From Cyanobacteria bacterium UBA7753 (GTDB lineage: Bacteria; Cyanobacteriota; Vampirovibrionia; Gastranaerophilales; Gastranaerophilaceae): DNA of 64,000 nucleotides. This document shows, piece after piece, positions 9,643 to 18,311 of this stretch; position 1 is the first letter of the stretch, and the number at the start of each line of letters is the position of its first letter. The stretch spans positions 115,514 through 179,513 of the forward strand of contig DLEF01000067.1 in assembly GCA_002481545.1 (NCBI GenBank), read 5' to 3'. Under the pieces are notes generated by a model that saw only the letters and a list, made by a program, of their open reading frames with translations, was not told where the DNA came from and did no database searches. A program made the position numbers and the translations under genes.

Positions 9643-10263
9643 ATGGATAACTTTCATTTTTTAGACATAAAACCTTCAATAGATAAAAAGCATACTGCGT
9701 CAATCAAGGATGCAATCTTTAAACGTGCAAGAGAAAAATCCAATGCACTGGCTGAAGAAAGCGAAACGCAGGTACAAGATGATGTTATGAAACTCGCAAG
9801 AGACAGTTTCAAACAAACTCCTGCAAGCCCGTTTAGCAGAGAACTCGGCTTAGGTCTGACATTGGGGCGCAAGGTTAATAATCCGACAACTCCTGCAGTA
9901 AACGGACAGAGCGCAAAAGCTGAAAATAATATCGCTCAAACCCCGACATCTAACACAAATCCAACGGAAAATAACAATATAAACACCACATTCAATAACA
10001 CAGTAAGCAACAATGACAGTGTTAAAGAAACCGCATCGGCTGAAAAGACTGAACAGGCCAGCGAGACTCAACGTGTACCAAAACGCAACATTGAAAGCGC
10101 AAGCAATTCAGCTTATGTAAAATCGGTAAATAAAGAACTTATGAACGACGCCAGAAACCAATTCAGGCAAGGTACAAACCTGAATACTGTCTTGAATTTC
10201 TTAAACACTCAGGCTGCTATAAAAATGGCAAAATATGCGCATTCTAAAATCAATTATGCCTGA
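9643..10263 (+). CDS. Low-complexity protein of unknown function
   Basis: A 206-residue protein with an N-terminal helical part (residues 1-75, Lys/Arg/Glu-rich), a long Asn/Thr-rich disordered linker (about 85-150) and a C-terminal helical part with Ala and Gln. I do not recognise the family. The start at 9643 has GGGG 6 nt upstream; an upstream in-frame ATG at 9610 would add 11 residues and has a poorer context. It is convergent with the LRR-like gene 20 bp downstream. Confidence 0.6.
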   Translation: MDNFHFLDIKPSIDKKHTASIKDAIFKRAREKSNALAEESETQVQDDVMKLARDSFKQTPASPFSRELGLGLTLGRKVNNPTTPAVNGQSAKAENNIAQTPTSNTNPTENNNINTTFNNTVSNNDSVKETASAEKTEQASETQRVPKRNIESASNSAYVKSVNKELMNDARNQFRQGTNLNTVLNFLNTQAAIKMAKYAHSKINYA

Positions 10264-10283
10264 TTAGAAGAGCGTTTATAACT

Positions 10284-11999
10284 TTAAAATTCGCCGTATT
10301 GTGAAGATATTTGGCTTAGTTTGTAGTGCAAATTGTCATCTATGCTGTATTTAGGTGCGATTATTCTTCCGCCGACTTCTTCCAGTGCGCCCGTATCATC
10401 TATCGCGGCACCCGAAAAGTCTGCGTCTCCGCCTATATATTCAAGGTTCCCCAAGGTTTTAATATTTGAGTTTTCAAAGTTTGCGTCGCCCTCTATTGCT
10501 GCCAGATTGCCTAAGCTGTCTGCTTTTACGTGGGATAAATTCGCGTTTCCTCCGATATATTCAAGAGCCCCAAAGTCTTTCAATGAATTAAACCCGGGGT
10601 TGAAATTTGCATTACCGCCGATTGATTTTAACCCTTTTAAACTTTCCAAAAACGGAGCATTGGTAAAGTTTTCATCAACATTTCCCAATACGCCTAAATC
10701 TTTTATTCTGGAGTTTTTCATATCTAATGAGCCGACATCTTTCAAAGCCCCCGTAGACTCCAATCTTGATTCCGCAAATGTTGCCGTTCCGCCAATTTTT
10801 TCAAGATTAGGTAAATCTTTTATCTTTGATAAAAAGAAGGTAGTGTCCCCTTTTATTTCTTTGAGGTTGTGAGTATCGGTAAGTTCGGAGCGGGTAAAGT
10901 CCGCATCGCCTTCTATTTTTACAACGTTTTGGAACAGTTTATTTTCATCCGCGCCAAAGTCGGAATAATTAACCCCTTCAGGCATTTTATAATTTGATAA
11001 AATCATTCCGCCGTCTTTATCGTATCTGACACCAATTCCAAAGTAATTATATATGCTTTTTGCATCGTTATGTTTTATCGGCAGTGCCAAATCTTTCTTT
11101 ATTTGTTTTGTCTTTTCAATTGCTCTCTCTGACGCATAGTATGATACAACGGCATCACTTTTCATCTTAAACTTGTTGTCTGCCAAGTATGTTTTGAGAG
11201 TGTCAAAATCTTTGGGGTTTATTCTTCCGTTATTGTTTTTATCCTGAAATTCCGCGACTCTGTTATCTTCAAACCTTAGCCCGATTTTAGGGTTTCCGTG
11301 GTCCATATAAATATGGAAATCTCCCATTGCAAGGTGATATTCCGCCTTATCACCCTTTGTGCACCAACTTGTGTTTGAGAGGTTTTGCAATTTTTTTACG
11401 TTTGCGTCAAAGTTTTCTCTGTCGTGCGCTTTTGACGGTATAACAATCCATTTAGATTCGTTCTCATTAAACTCGGAACCTTTTAAATAAAATTCCGTAA
11501 GGTTAGCCTTATATTTTTTGCTGAAATCAAATTGTGCTTTTTTATCCTCTTTGAAAGATTGTTTCAGGTCGGATAAAGTTTTGTCCAAAACTTCTTTATT
11601 AAATACAGGAAGATTAGTTGCGTCGGATTTTTTGAGATTTTTGGTCATATCTTTCATAACGATTAATTTCTCAATAGGGCTGTATCCGCCTTTATCCAGA
11701 GAGTCCGACCATTTATTTATTGATTGTCTGCGTTGGAAGAGGGTATCGATGTTCCTTCCCGAGTAATCCTGTTCACAGATAATATTATATTTATCTCCCG
11801 CCCAGAGTTGTAAATCGTCGTTCGTATTAAACTTTTCAATCGGAGCCTTATATTTTTCCACGGCAGCATAATCCGCCCCGTCAAACTGCGATTTTTTCAT
11901 CGCCGTAAACGAAGGCGCAGAGTTATATGCTTTTATATTATTGGTTTGTCGGCTGTAATACGAATTAAATGTTCCTATGCGCATACTTAAATAACGCAT
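10284..11999 (-). CDS. LRR-like protein with a 'TSWCT' domain
   Basis: A 571-residue protein in three parts. Residues 1-50 have APSFTAMKK near residue 30, resembling the F-T-G motif of neighbours. Residues about 170-260 carry the block NTSWCTKG...GDFHIYMDHGNPKIGLRF...EFQDKNNNG, which I have seen as a domain in phage-related and mobile-element proteins; it has no known reaction. The C-terminal half (about 360-550) is made of short repeats of the form L-x-x-I-G-G-D/N-A-x-F, a leucine-rich-like beta-solenoid probably used for binding. It starts 31 bp after dut on the same strand, with no SD. The domain names are tentative. Confidence 0.7.
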   Translation of the reverse strand: MRYLSMRIGTFNSYYSRQTNNIKAYNSAPSFTAMKKSQFDGADYAAVEKYKAPIEKFNTNDDLQLWAGDKYNIICEQDYSGRNIDTLFQRRQSINKWSDSLDKGGYSPIEKLIVMKDMTKNLKKSDATNLPVFNKEVLDKTLSDLKQSFKEDKKAQFDFSKKYKANLTEFYLKGSEFNENESKWIVIPSKAHDRENFDANVKKLQNLSNTSWCTKGDKAEYHLAMGDFHIYMDHGNPKIGLRFEDNRVAEFQDKNNNGRINPKDFDTLKTYLADNKFKMKSDAVVSYYASERAIEKTKQIKKDLALPIKHNDAKSIYNYFGIGVRYDKDGGMILSNYKMPEGVNYSDFGADENKLFQNVVKIEGDADFTRSELTDTHNLKEIKGDTTFFLSKIKDLPNLEKIGGTATFAESRLESTGALKDVGSLDMKNSRIKDLGVLGNVDENFTNAPFLESLKGLKSIGGNANFNPGFNSLKDFGALEYIGGNANLSHVKADSLGNLAAIEGDANFENSNIKTLGNLEYIGGDADFSGAAIDDTGALEEVGGRIIAPKYSIDDNLHYKLSQISSQYGEF

Positions 12000-12030
12000 A
12001 AAAATATATTTTTTGCTGATATTTTAAGTT

Positions 12031-12468
12031 TTATTTCCCTGTAGAGCCAAATCCGCCTTCACCGCGTTCTGTGTCGGATAATTCTTCAACTACTTCCAAT
12101 TTAGCCTGAACGTAGTTTGTGATAACCATTTGTGCAATTCTCTCATCAGGTTGGATTGTGTAAGCTTCGTTTGAAATATTGACTATAGGGACGCAAACTT
12201 CTCCTCTGTAATCTTCATCAATCGTTCCTACGCAGTTGATTAGAGTGATACCGTGTTTGATAGATAAACCCGAGCGAGGTCTTATTTGTGCTTCATATCC
12301 GTGTTCAAGCTCTATTTTTAACCCCGTAGGGATAAGTCTGCGCTCTAACGGTTTTAGTTCAACAGGTTCATCTATTGCCGCGCACAAATCCATGCCTGCA
12401 GCACCTTCCGTTTTATATTCAGGTAAAATTCTGTTATGTGCAAGTCTTTTTATCTTCAATACTGTCAT
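12031..12468 (-). CDS. dut: dUTP diphosphatase
   Basis: A 145-residue trimeric dUTPase that hydrolyses dUTP to dUMP and pyrophosphate. The five family motifs are clear: AAGMDLCA, RPRSGLSIKHG, NCVGTIDEDYRGE, the ERIAQMVI region and the C-terminal glycine-rich GEGGFGSTG that closes over the substrate. Full length for the family. A dyad at 12502-12533 lies just upstream (on this strand). Confidence 0.96.
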   Translation of the reverse strand: MTVLKIKRLAHNRILPEYKTEGAAGMDLCAAIDEPVELKPLERRLIPTGLKIELEHGYEAQIRPRSGLSIKHGITLINCVGTIDEDYRGEVCVPIVNISNEAYTIQPDERIAQMVITNYVQAKLEVVEELSDTERGEGGFGSTGK

Positions 12469-12501
12469 TCTAAACTCCTCTTATTTTCAATAATCGCCCT
12501 A

Positions 12502-12533
12502 CCATGTTACTACAAAAATAGGCAGTAACATGG
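12502..12533. repeat. Perfect inverted repeat in the asmA-dut gap
   Basis: CCATGTTACT and AGTAACATGG flank a 12-nt loop. It lacks a T-run, so it is not a normal intrinsic terminator. It may be an operator for dut, because ATGTTAC-type sequences also occur upstream of other genes in the window. Confidence 0.5.
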
Positions 12534-12554
12534 TCTCGTTATGTCTTCGTTATC

Positions 12555-15500
12555 TTACTTTTCCTTTGAGAATTTGCGCTTTACTCTGTTTATTAGCTTC
12601 GCATCTTCTTTGGCTTTTGCAGCGGCTGCTGCTTGTGCTTCAGGTGTCGTAGGATCGGCAAGCAGGTATTCTTCAGGCATGTTATCCGTGAAGTTCTTTG
12701 CTTTGTCTATATCGTTTTGCAAAGCTAACCACTTGAAAGATTTAATCATCTTGAGAGGTTTTGCGGCGTCACCTTGTAATATAATCTGGAACTTGGTTGC
12801 CGTAAAATCATCTTCCGATTTTGCAAACTTCGGTATCTCATTCATCTCTGCCTGTGTAACAGGAACAGTGAAGATGGAGAACGCTTTTGCCATAACTATG
12901 TTTATACCCGGAGTTGCCTTAATCAGGTTAATCGGGTTAAGTAATGCAATTGGTCCTAACATATTGGAAACAAATGAACCAAGCTTCCCTCTGACCTGCA
13001 TATCAGCCTCATTTTTGAGTAAGTCATAGTTCCCTGCTATATGCAGACACATAACGTTCCCTTGTGATGTTATCGGGCATATAACAGCCTTTCCGTTTAC
13101 GAATTTTATATCACCCTTTAATTCCGTAAAGTGTGCTGTATCAATCGTTGCTATATTCTTAATAATACCTCCTAGTGCCGTTTGGAAGAACTGAGAGTTT
13201 CTTATGTTATCGGCAAGAATCATATTCTCAAGTTCCCCGACAGGCCCGTAACCGCCGTTTTTGATTGAAAAATGAACTCCGCCCTTTAACGATTTCATCT
13301 GTTCTTGGTAAGTATTACCTTTGAGGCGTGCATTCATATTAAATGCCGTGATACCTGATATTGCATTTTTGGTATTTGCTGCATCTAAAAGAGCCTTTGC
13401 CGTATCAATATTTTTACCGTTCAGGTTCATTGATATTGCGTTATTGTTCAAGTTAACTCCGATTTTACCCGTAACATTACCCTTAAACACATTCGTGCTC
13501 AATGGTTGAAGTCTCAACATATTATGAGAAAGTAACAGGCGTCCGTGAGTATTGGTCAATATGATTTTTCCTGTTTTTATATTATCGAAATTAAATCTGC
13601 CGACAGCTCTAACAGGGATATCGGAGGATTTCTTTGAAGATGTCTTTGCTCCTGATGTTTTCGGTAACGTATTCGCTGCCGCATCGGATACTTTCATTAC
13701 TTTATCAAGATTTATGTTATCGGATTGAACATTTAATCTGTACAACTTCATAACAGGTGAAAATTCAAAATTAGAGTTTGCCGATACATTCAAATCGGAA
13801 CCGTTCAAATCGATATTGTTTGCATAAAGGTGCATTGACTTTCCGCGGAAAGTTACTCCCGTATCTTCCAATTTCGTGAGTAGTGACGGTATTCTAATCT
13901 TATCGACGTCAATCCCTCCGAATATTACGGGATCGGATAGAAGCCCGAATACATTTATTCCGCCTTTTAGTTTAAATTTTGAGTTACGGAATGCATAGAT
14001 TGAACCGTCCAACGGTTTTATATCAAGTCTTAAAAGATTTATTCTCGGAGACATCGTGTCTAATCTCGCGAGTGTTCCGTGGAATTTTATAACGGGGTTA
14101 GCACCTGCCATGTTGGCATTAAAATCGTTTGTGAACGGATTACGAGTTGTAAATATTCCCGTATCTTTTATGTTTAATCTGTCGCCTTTGTATAAAATTT
14201 TGGCTTGAGTGATACATTGTTTACCTCTCAAAGATTTAAAATGAACAGGGGTTACATATCCGTTTGACCTTGATAAAACCTGCATTACCGCAAATTGTTT
14301 TTTGTCATTTCCCGTTACTTTAAACTTAATCGGTAATATCCCTTTTGCATCGATATAAGGAGCGGCAGCGGAGCCTGCAAAATGTTTCAAATCTTTTGCG
14401 TATAAGTTCCCGTCTCCCGTGAAATCAATCAACGGAACATTCATATAATCGCTCACACGTCCGAATAATTTGATTGAAGAGGTTTTATTTATCCTCAAAT
14501 CGGTTCTGTTTAAAGCTATCTTATCGTTGTCAAAATCGACCGTTATTTCATTATCCGTAACCGTTGAATTTGTAGACGGTATGCGGACAGCCAAACCAAG
14601 GTTTACAAGGTTTCCTTTGAGTATGTTTTCCGCCTTGTCATACATCATTATCAAATTCAAATCTTTGTTATTAATAACAAGTGATCTGTCTTTATTTGTA
14701 ACGGACAGTTTAGCAAGTTCAAACTTCAAAGATGAAATTGATTTCTTTAGTTTTCCGCTTATTCTTGCATCTATTGAGACATTTGCGGAGTTCATCTTTA
14801 TATTTTTCTTTAATGATGACGGAGCAAGAGCTCTGTATAATCCTGCTATCGGAAGATTATTGGTTTTTATGTATAAATCCGCGATAGCTTTTTCATCGAC
14901 CGAACCTGCTATAACCAACGGTTTCCCGCTTACATATATTTTTGTATTATTTATTCTGAAAATATTATTATCAAATAACAAATCGGAATTTGTACCCGTT
15001 ACAACAAGCCCTATTTTTCTGTTTATAGCGGCACCGTTACGGATTATTATTTTACCCTCCGATTTTAAGTGTTTAAAGTTTGTTTTTATCTTTGCATTTG
15101 ATTGGATATAACCGTTACCTTTTAAGTTCCCTAAATCGTTACTTATTCCGAAACTGTCAAGGATGGCTTTTGTAAACACAATCAGGTTGTTAAAATGGAT
15201 TTTATCACTCTTTAACATTAAGTCCAAAGAAGGTTCTGCGATATTTATTTTACCCAAAACTTTTGAATGTTCGTTAGGTGTTACATAGAAATCCGTATCA
15301 ACCTTTACCGTATTTCCTCTGAATTTCGAGTGGAAATAACATTTAGGCAGTTGGTATTTTGCTAAGCGCAGAGTTAAATTATCAACGTTATAAAATCCTT
15401 TTAATTTGAACTTGCCTTCACGATTTTTCCTTATTTTTAATTTGGAATTTACGTGTGCTTTTAAGTCATAGTGTTGATAAACTTTGACTACGTTATAGAA

Positions 15501-16241
15501 TGGTATTTCAATCTTTTCAGCCTTATCGTCATCGGCATCAAGTTCATCGTGTTTAGGTCTTCTGATGACCGAATCCAATTTTAAATTAGCGGTAATATTT
15601 GTTTTGTTATCACTCATCAAATAAGCGTAAGTTTTAAGTTTCGCGGTTTTGAAGTTATAAAATCCGCCTTTCATCTCATCGCCCTTTAGGGTGATACTGT
15701 GTTTATGTTTTATATCGTTTACGGCGATATTATAGTTTTCAATTTTTATGTGAGGAACAATTATTCTAATCCATTCGGGATTAAACCAGCCCTCTTCTTT
15801 GTCTTCTTTTACTTCATTATTTTTTCTGTTCAACATATCCTGTATTTCTGATACAAGCTTATACTGCGTGCATTGTGCGTTTGTATCAAGATTGATTTTA
15901 GGATTAATAATATCAACGCAAGAGACTCTGACTGTCATCAAAAGCGCCCACGGAAGAGATACTTTGACCTTTAAACCGTCCGTATCCAAAACAGGTGAAC
16001 CGTCTGCGAGAGTAACTTTTACGTTATCCGTTTTTAGCCCTGCTTCCAATATAGGAGTCGTAAAAACCCGCGGATTTTTTATATCAACATTTAAGTTTAA
16101 CTGTTCCTTCGCAAGCTGCTGCAACATAGGAACATACTGTGTAACATTAACTTTTTTAGGCAACACAAATAAAAATGCCAAGTACAAAACGGCGACAACA
16201 GCGCCTAATGCATATCCCATGCATACCAAAAATTTCTTCAT
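12555..16241 (-). CDS. Giant AsmA/TamB-like envelope protein
   Basis: A 1228-residue protein anchored by one N-terminal membrane segment (about residues 5-27 after the start at 16241). The remainder is rich in short alternating beta-strand sequence with many 'V/I-x-x-N-x-x-I' stretches typical of the AsmA/DUF3971 superfamily, which forms hydrophobic grooves for bulk lipid transport between membranes. The tail has an Ala-rich helix and ends with Lys/Glu-rich residues. I recognise the family from its N-terminus (LPKKVNVTQYVPMLQQLAKEQLNLNVDI) and the AsmA-like C-terminal repeats, not from one decisive motif. The ATG at 16241 has GGATGG 7 nt upstream. It precedes dut. Confidence 0.8.
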   Translation of the reverse strand: MKKFLVCMGYALGAVVAVLYLAFLFVLPKKVNVTQYVPMLQQLAKEQLNLNVDIKNPRVFTTPILEAGLKTDNVKVTLADGSPVLDTDGLKVKVSLPWALLMTVRVSCVDIINPKINLDTNAQCTQYKLVSEIQDMLNRKNNEVKEDKEEGWFNPEWIRIIVPHIKIENYNIAVNDIKHKHSITLKGDEMKGGFYNFKTAKLKTYAYLMSDNKTNITANLKLDSVIRRPKHDELDADDDKAEKIEIPFYNVVKVYQHYDLKAHVNSKLKIRKNREGKFKLKGFYNVDNLTLRLAKYQLPKCYFHSKFRGNTVKVDTDFYVTPNEHSKVLGKINIAEPSLDLMLKSDKIHFNNLIVFTKAILDSFGISNDLGNLKGNGYIQSNAKIKTNFKHLKSEGKIIIRNGAAINRKIGLVVTGTNSDLLFDNNIFRINNTKIYVSGKPLVIAGSVDEKAIADLYIKTNNLPIAGLYRALAPSSLKKNIKMNSANVSIDARISGKLKKSISSLKFELAKLSVTNKDRSLVINNKDLNLIMMYDKAENILKGNLVNLGLAVRIPSTNSTVTDNEITVDFDNDKIALNRTDLRINKTSSIKLFGRVSDYMNVPLIDFTGDGNLYAKDLKHFAGSAAAPYIDAKGILPIKFKVTGNDKKQFAVMQVLSRSNGYVTPVHFKSLRGKQCITQAKILYKGDRLNIKDTGIFTTRNPFTNDFNANMAGANPVIKFHGTLARLDTMSPRINLLRLDIKPLDGSIYAFRNSKFKLKGGINVFGLLSDPVIFGGIDVDKIRIPSLLTKLEDTGVTFRGKSMHLYANNIDLNGSDLNVSANSNFEFSPVMKLYRLNVQSDNINLDKVMKVSDAAANTLPKTSGAKTSSKKSSDIPVRAVGRFNFDNIKTGKIILTNTHGRLLLSHNMLRLQPLSTNVFKGNVTGKIGVNLNNNAISMNLNGKNIDTAKALLDAANTKNAISGITAFNMNARLKGNTYQEQMKSLKGGVHFSIKNGGYGPVGELENMILADNIRNSQFFQTALGGIIKNIATIDTAHFTELKGDIKFVNGKAVICPITSQGNVMCLHIAGNYDLLKNEADMQVRGKLGSFVSNMLGPIALLNPINLIKATPGINIVMAKAFSIFTVPVTQAEMNEIPKFAKSEDDFTATKFQIILQGDAAKPLKMIKSFKWLALQNDIDKAKNFTDNMPEEYLLADPTTPEAQAAAAAKAKEDAKLINRVKRKFSKEK

Positions 16242-16481
16242 ATATACCATCCAATTATTTATTTATACGTCTGATATTATTATACACACTCATATTGGTA
16301 ATTCAAAAGGCATGGACTCTTAAATTTTTATTAAAAGGTGTAAAATATACACTAAACGAAGTATCTTTTACAAATATTTACGATAATTTTTTAAGGCACT
16401 AATAGCTAAAACGATTGTTATATAAAGGATTTAGGACATATAAATAAAAATATTTTTATATTTTTGATATAAAAAATTTAT

Positions 16482-16510
16482 TTGCAAAATATGGAAAATT
16501 CTGCTATTAT
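16482..16510 (+). promoter_or_regulatory. Sigma-70 promoter for the DUF2582 gene
   Basis: TTGCAA, a 17-nt spacer ending in TGC, then TATTAT at 16505-16510. This is an extended -10 promoter about 55 nt before the start codon. The 315-base gap between the AsmA-like gene and this one otherwise holds AT-rich sequence and an inverted repeat at 16514-16531. Confidence 0.65.
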
Positions 16511-16513
16511 TTA

Positions 16514-16531
16514 GTTACAAACAAATGTAAC
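16514..16531. promoter_or_regulatory. GTTACA-N6-TGTAAC dyad just after the -10 box
   Basis: A perfect 18-bp inverted repeat starting 3 nt past the -10 of the preceding promoter, at the transcription start. It is a candidate operator, possibly for the winged-helix protein it controls. Confidence 0.5.
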
Positions 16532-16564
16532 CGGCTTTGGGGCCAAAAACAAGGAGAAAAAATT

Positions 16565-16780
16565 ATGAAATCAACATTACCTATACAAGATCAAATCATT
16601 GAATCAGCAGGAAAAATTTACAACTATTTATCAGATAAGGGTGAAGTTACTCTTAACAAGATGTCTAAAGATTTAGACTTAGACCAAAACTTCATTTCTA
16701 TGGGTTTAGGCTGGTTATCAAGAGAAGATAAATTATCTTATACAAGAAAACCAAAATCAATCACTGTTAAATTAGTTTAA
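16565..16780 (+). CDS. DUF2582 winged-helix protein
   Basis: A 71-residue protein matching the DUF2582 winged helix family. The sequence folds as helix-helix-turn-helix with the recognition part around residues 28-50 (LNKMSKDLDLDQNFIS) followed by a beta-wing region. These proteins are small, abundant and of uncertain role, likely DNA binding. The SD AGGAG lies 9 nt before the ATG. The strong promoter, the dyad at 16514 and the terminator just after the stop make it a monocistronic unit. Confidence 0.85.
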   Translation: MKSTLPIQDQIIESAGKIYNYLSDKGEVTLNKMSKDLDLDQNFISMGLGWLSREDKLSYTRKPKSITVKLV

Positions 16781-16800
16781 TAACAGTTTAAAACATACTT

Positions 16801-16833
16801 AAAAAGAGCCGATAATTTTATCGGCTCTTTTTT
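16801..16833 (+). terminator. Intrinsic terminator after the DUF2582 gene
   Basis: GAGCCGATAA and TTATCGGCTC form a 10-bp stem, followed by TTTTTT. Confidence 0.9.
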
Positions 16834-16911
16834 GTTTGTATCAACTTAATATTTCTTATTAAATCGGCAAAAATACCCGAAAAATTGTTTTTATATAAAT
16901 AGGTACCGCTT

Positions 16912-18114
16912 ATGGAATTATTTTTCAATAAATTATTTTCAAATATACCCGTATCAAAGCCAACAAATCAGCCGGGGCAGCGCTCTTATTCGACAGGAAT
17001 ACGTGGCGGGCTTCAAAATGATATGTTTGTAAAGAACGCGGAGCCTGTTTTTACGGGTAAACGCGGATCGGGCTCTACCAAAAAAGGTGCCGTGTTAAAA
17101 GAATTGGATAACATAACATGCCCGTACAGCGGAGTTAAAATGTTATCCGCAAAGAAGATTGATAAAATCGAGGCAGAACTTGCAAAAACTCCTTCTATCA
17201 CCGGACGTATAGATATATTGGAACAATATAAACCGAACATGCAAAAACTGGAAAAGAACATGTTTGCAATATTTAAAGGTTATGCGGCAAATCATCCCGA
17301 AGGGAACTTGAATGCGTGCCTTAGAGAATTATATCCGGATTCACTTGCGGAATTAAAGATTGAACAGATAAAAGTACTTGATAAAGTAGATAAAGTAACC
17401 AAGAAAATGGACGCTAAAACGGCGCTTGAGGTCAGAAAGATAACGACGGACGCAAGACACAAAATCTTGAGTGATACGCCTGAGACTATCAAACGTAACC
17501 CGAAGGCGAGAACCGCGGATCACATATTCAAACGTAAAGATTTGTTGGATGAACTCAGAGATGCGACAATCCATAAAACAAACCCTGAATTGTTTGATGA
17601 GATGTGGCAGGCTGCGAGCGAACTTCCTAAATCTTCAACAAGTATGGACGCATTCATCGTTAAGTATGCGGACAGACCGCCTGTTGAGATTGCGACAAGA
17701 CTTTTGAGACCGTCCACTACATCTATTGAACATATTACTCCTGCTAACCCTGATTCCATAACGACGGAAGCGGGCGAGAATGAGTTGACAAACTTCATGC
17801 CTGCATCAAGAGACTGGAACACTGCAAGAGGTAATAATCCGTTACCTGAATTTATAAAACAGCACAGAAACATTCCGAGATATTCACAAAAAATGACTGA
17901 TGATATAATCAAAGCTATTTATCACGGCAAAATGCCTGACTGCGACTGGTATCCGTATGTTTTGAAAGAAAAAATGTATAACGAGTCTCAAGGACTTATA
18001 AACGTAAATATTGATAAATATAAAGTCTCGGAGGCTGACGCATTTAAGAATGCTCCGGAAAAAGTTATTGATGCTTATAACAGGTTAAAAGAAGAAAATA
18101 AAAACATCGGATAA
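16912..18114 (+). CDS. HNH-endonuclease-like protein with F-T-G motif
   Basis: A 400-residue protein. The N-terminus (MELFFNKLFSNIPVSKPT) is followed by EPVFTGKRGSG near residue 45, the recurring F-T-G motif. An HNH-like layout follows: C70-P-Y-S-G near the N-terminal side, then IEH274ITPAN, ENELTN294FMP and WN303TARGN much later, a form like Cas9- or phage-type HNH motifs in which the helical insertion is long. It lacks the paired Cys of the classical zinc ribbon. HNH enzymes cut DNA with one metal ion. Alternatively it is a degenerate HNH fold used as a toxin domain. AGGT upstream of the ATG is a weak SD. The C-terminal 80 residues are unrecognised. Confidence 0.6.
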   Translation: MELFFNKLFSNIPVSKPTNQPGQRSYSTGIRGGLQNDMFVKNAEPVFTGKRGSGSTKKGAVLKELDNITCPYSGVKMLSAKKIDKIEAELAKTPSITGRIDILEQYKPNMQKLEKNMFAIFKGYAANHPEGNLNACLRELYPDSLAELKIEQIKVLDKVDKVTKKMDAKTALEVRKITTDARHKILSDTPETIKRNPKARTADHIFKRKDLLDELRDATIHKTNPELFDEMWQAASELPKSSTSMDAFIVKYADRPPVEIATRLLRPSTTSIEHITPANPDSITTEAGENELTNFMPASRDWNTARGNNPLPEFIKQHRNIPRYSQKMTDDIIKAIYHGKMPDCDWYPYVLKEKMYNESQGLINVNIDKYKVSEADAFKNAPEKVIDAYNRLKEENKNIG

Positions 18115-18159
18115 AAATAAATATTGTATATAAAGTTGCAGTAAAGTAAAAACGTACAC

Positions 18160-18226
18160 GTCATGCTGAATTTATTTCAGCATCTTTTAACTTTTTAATC
18201 AGATCCTGAAACAAGTTCAGGATGAC
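18160..18226. repeat. REP-like element with two nested hairpins
   Basis: The ends GTCATGCTGAA and TTCAGGATGAC form an inverted repeat, with inner hairpins ATGCTGAA/TTTCAGCAT (18162-18183) and ATCCTGAA/TTCAGGAT. It sits between two convergent genes. Such 'gtcat...atgac' repeats with CCTGAA hairpins are widespread intergenic elements in many bacteria. Confidence 0.7.
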
Positions 18227-18280
18227 ACATTCTACAAGATATACTGTAACTTTGTATATAATTGCTAAAATATTAAAACA

Positions 18281-18309
18281 AAAAAGTCGGATATGTTTCC
18301 GACTTTTTT
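18281..18309. terminator. Bidirectional terminator between convergent genes
   Basis: AAGTCGGA and TCCGACTT make the stem, with an A-run before and a T-run after, so it can serve both the HNH-like gene and the TPR gene. Confidence 0.85.
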
Positions 18310-18311
18310 CA

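Noticed and set aside
9497..9703. A 68-codon minus-strand frame in the gap before the 206-residue gene
   Set aside because: It overlaps the start of the plus-strand gene and lacks an SD or recognisable features.
14470..15111. A 213-codon plus-strand frame opposite the AsmA-like gene
   Set aside because: Its sequence is hydrophobic with no motif and it has no SD; the minus-strand frame is continuous for 3.7 kb with a sound start.
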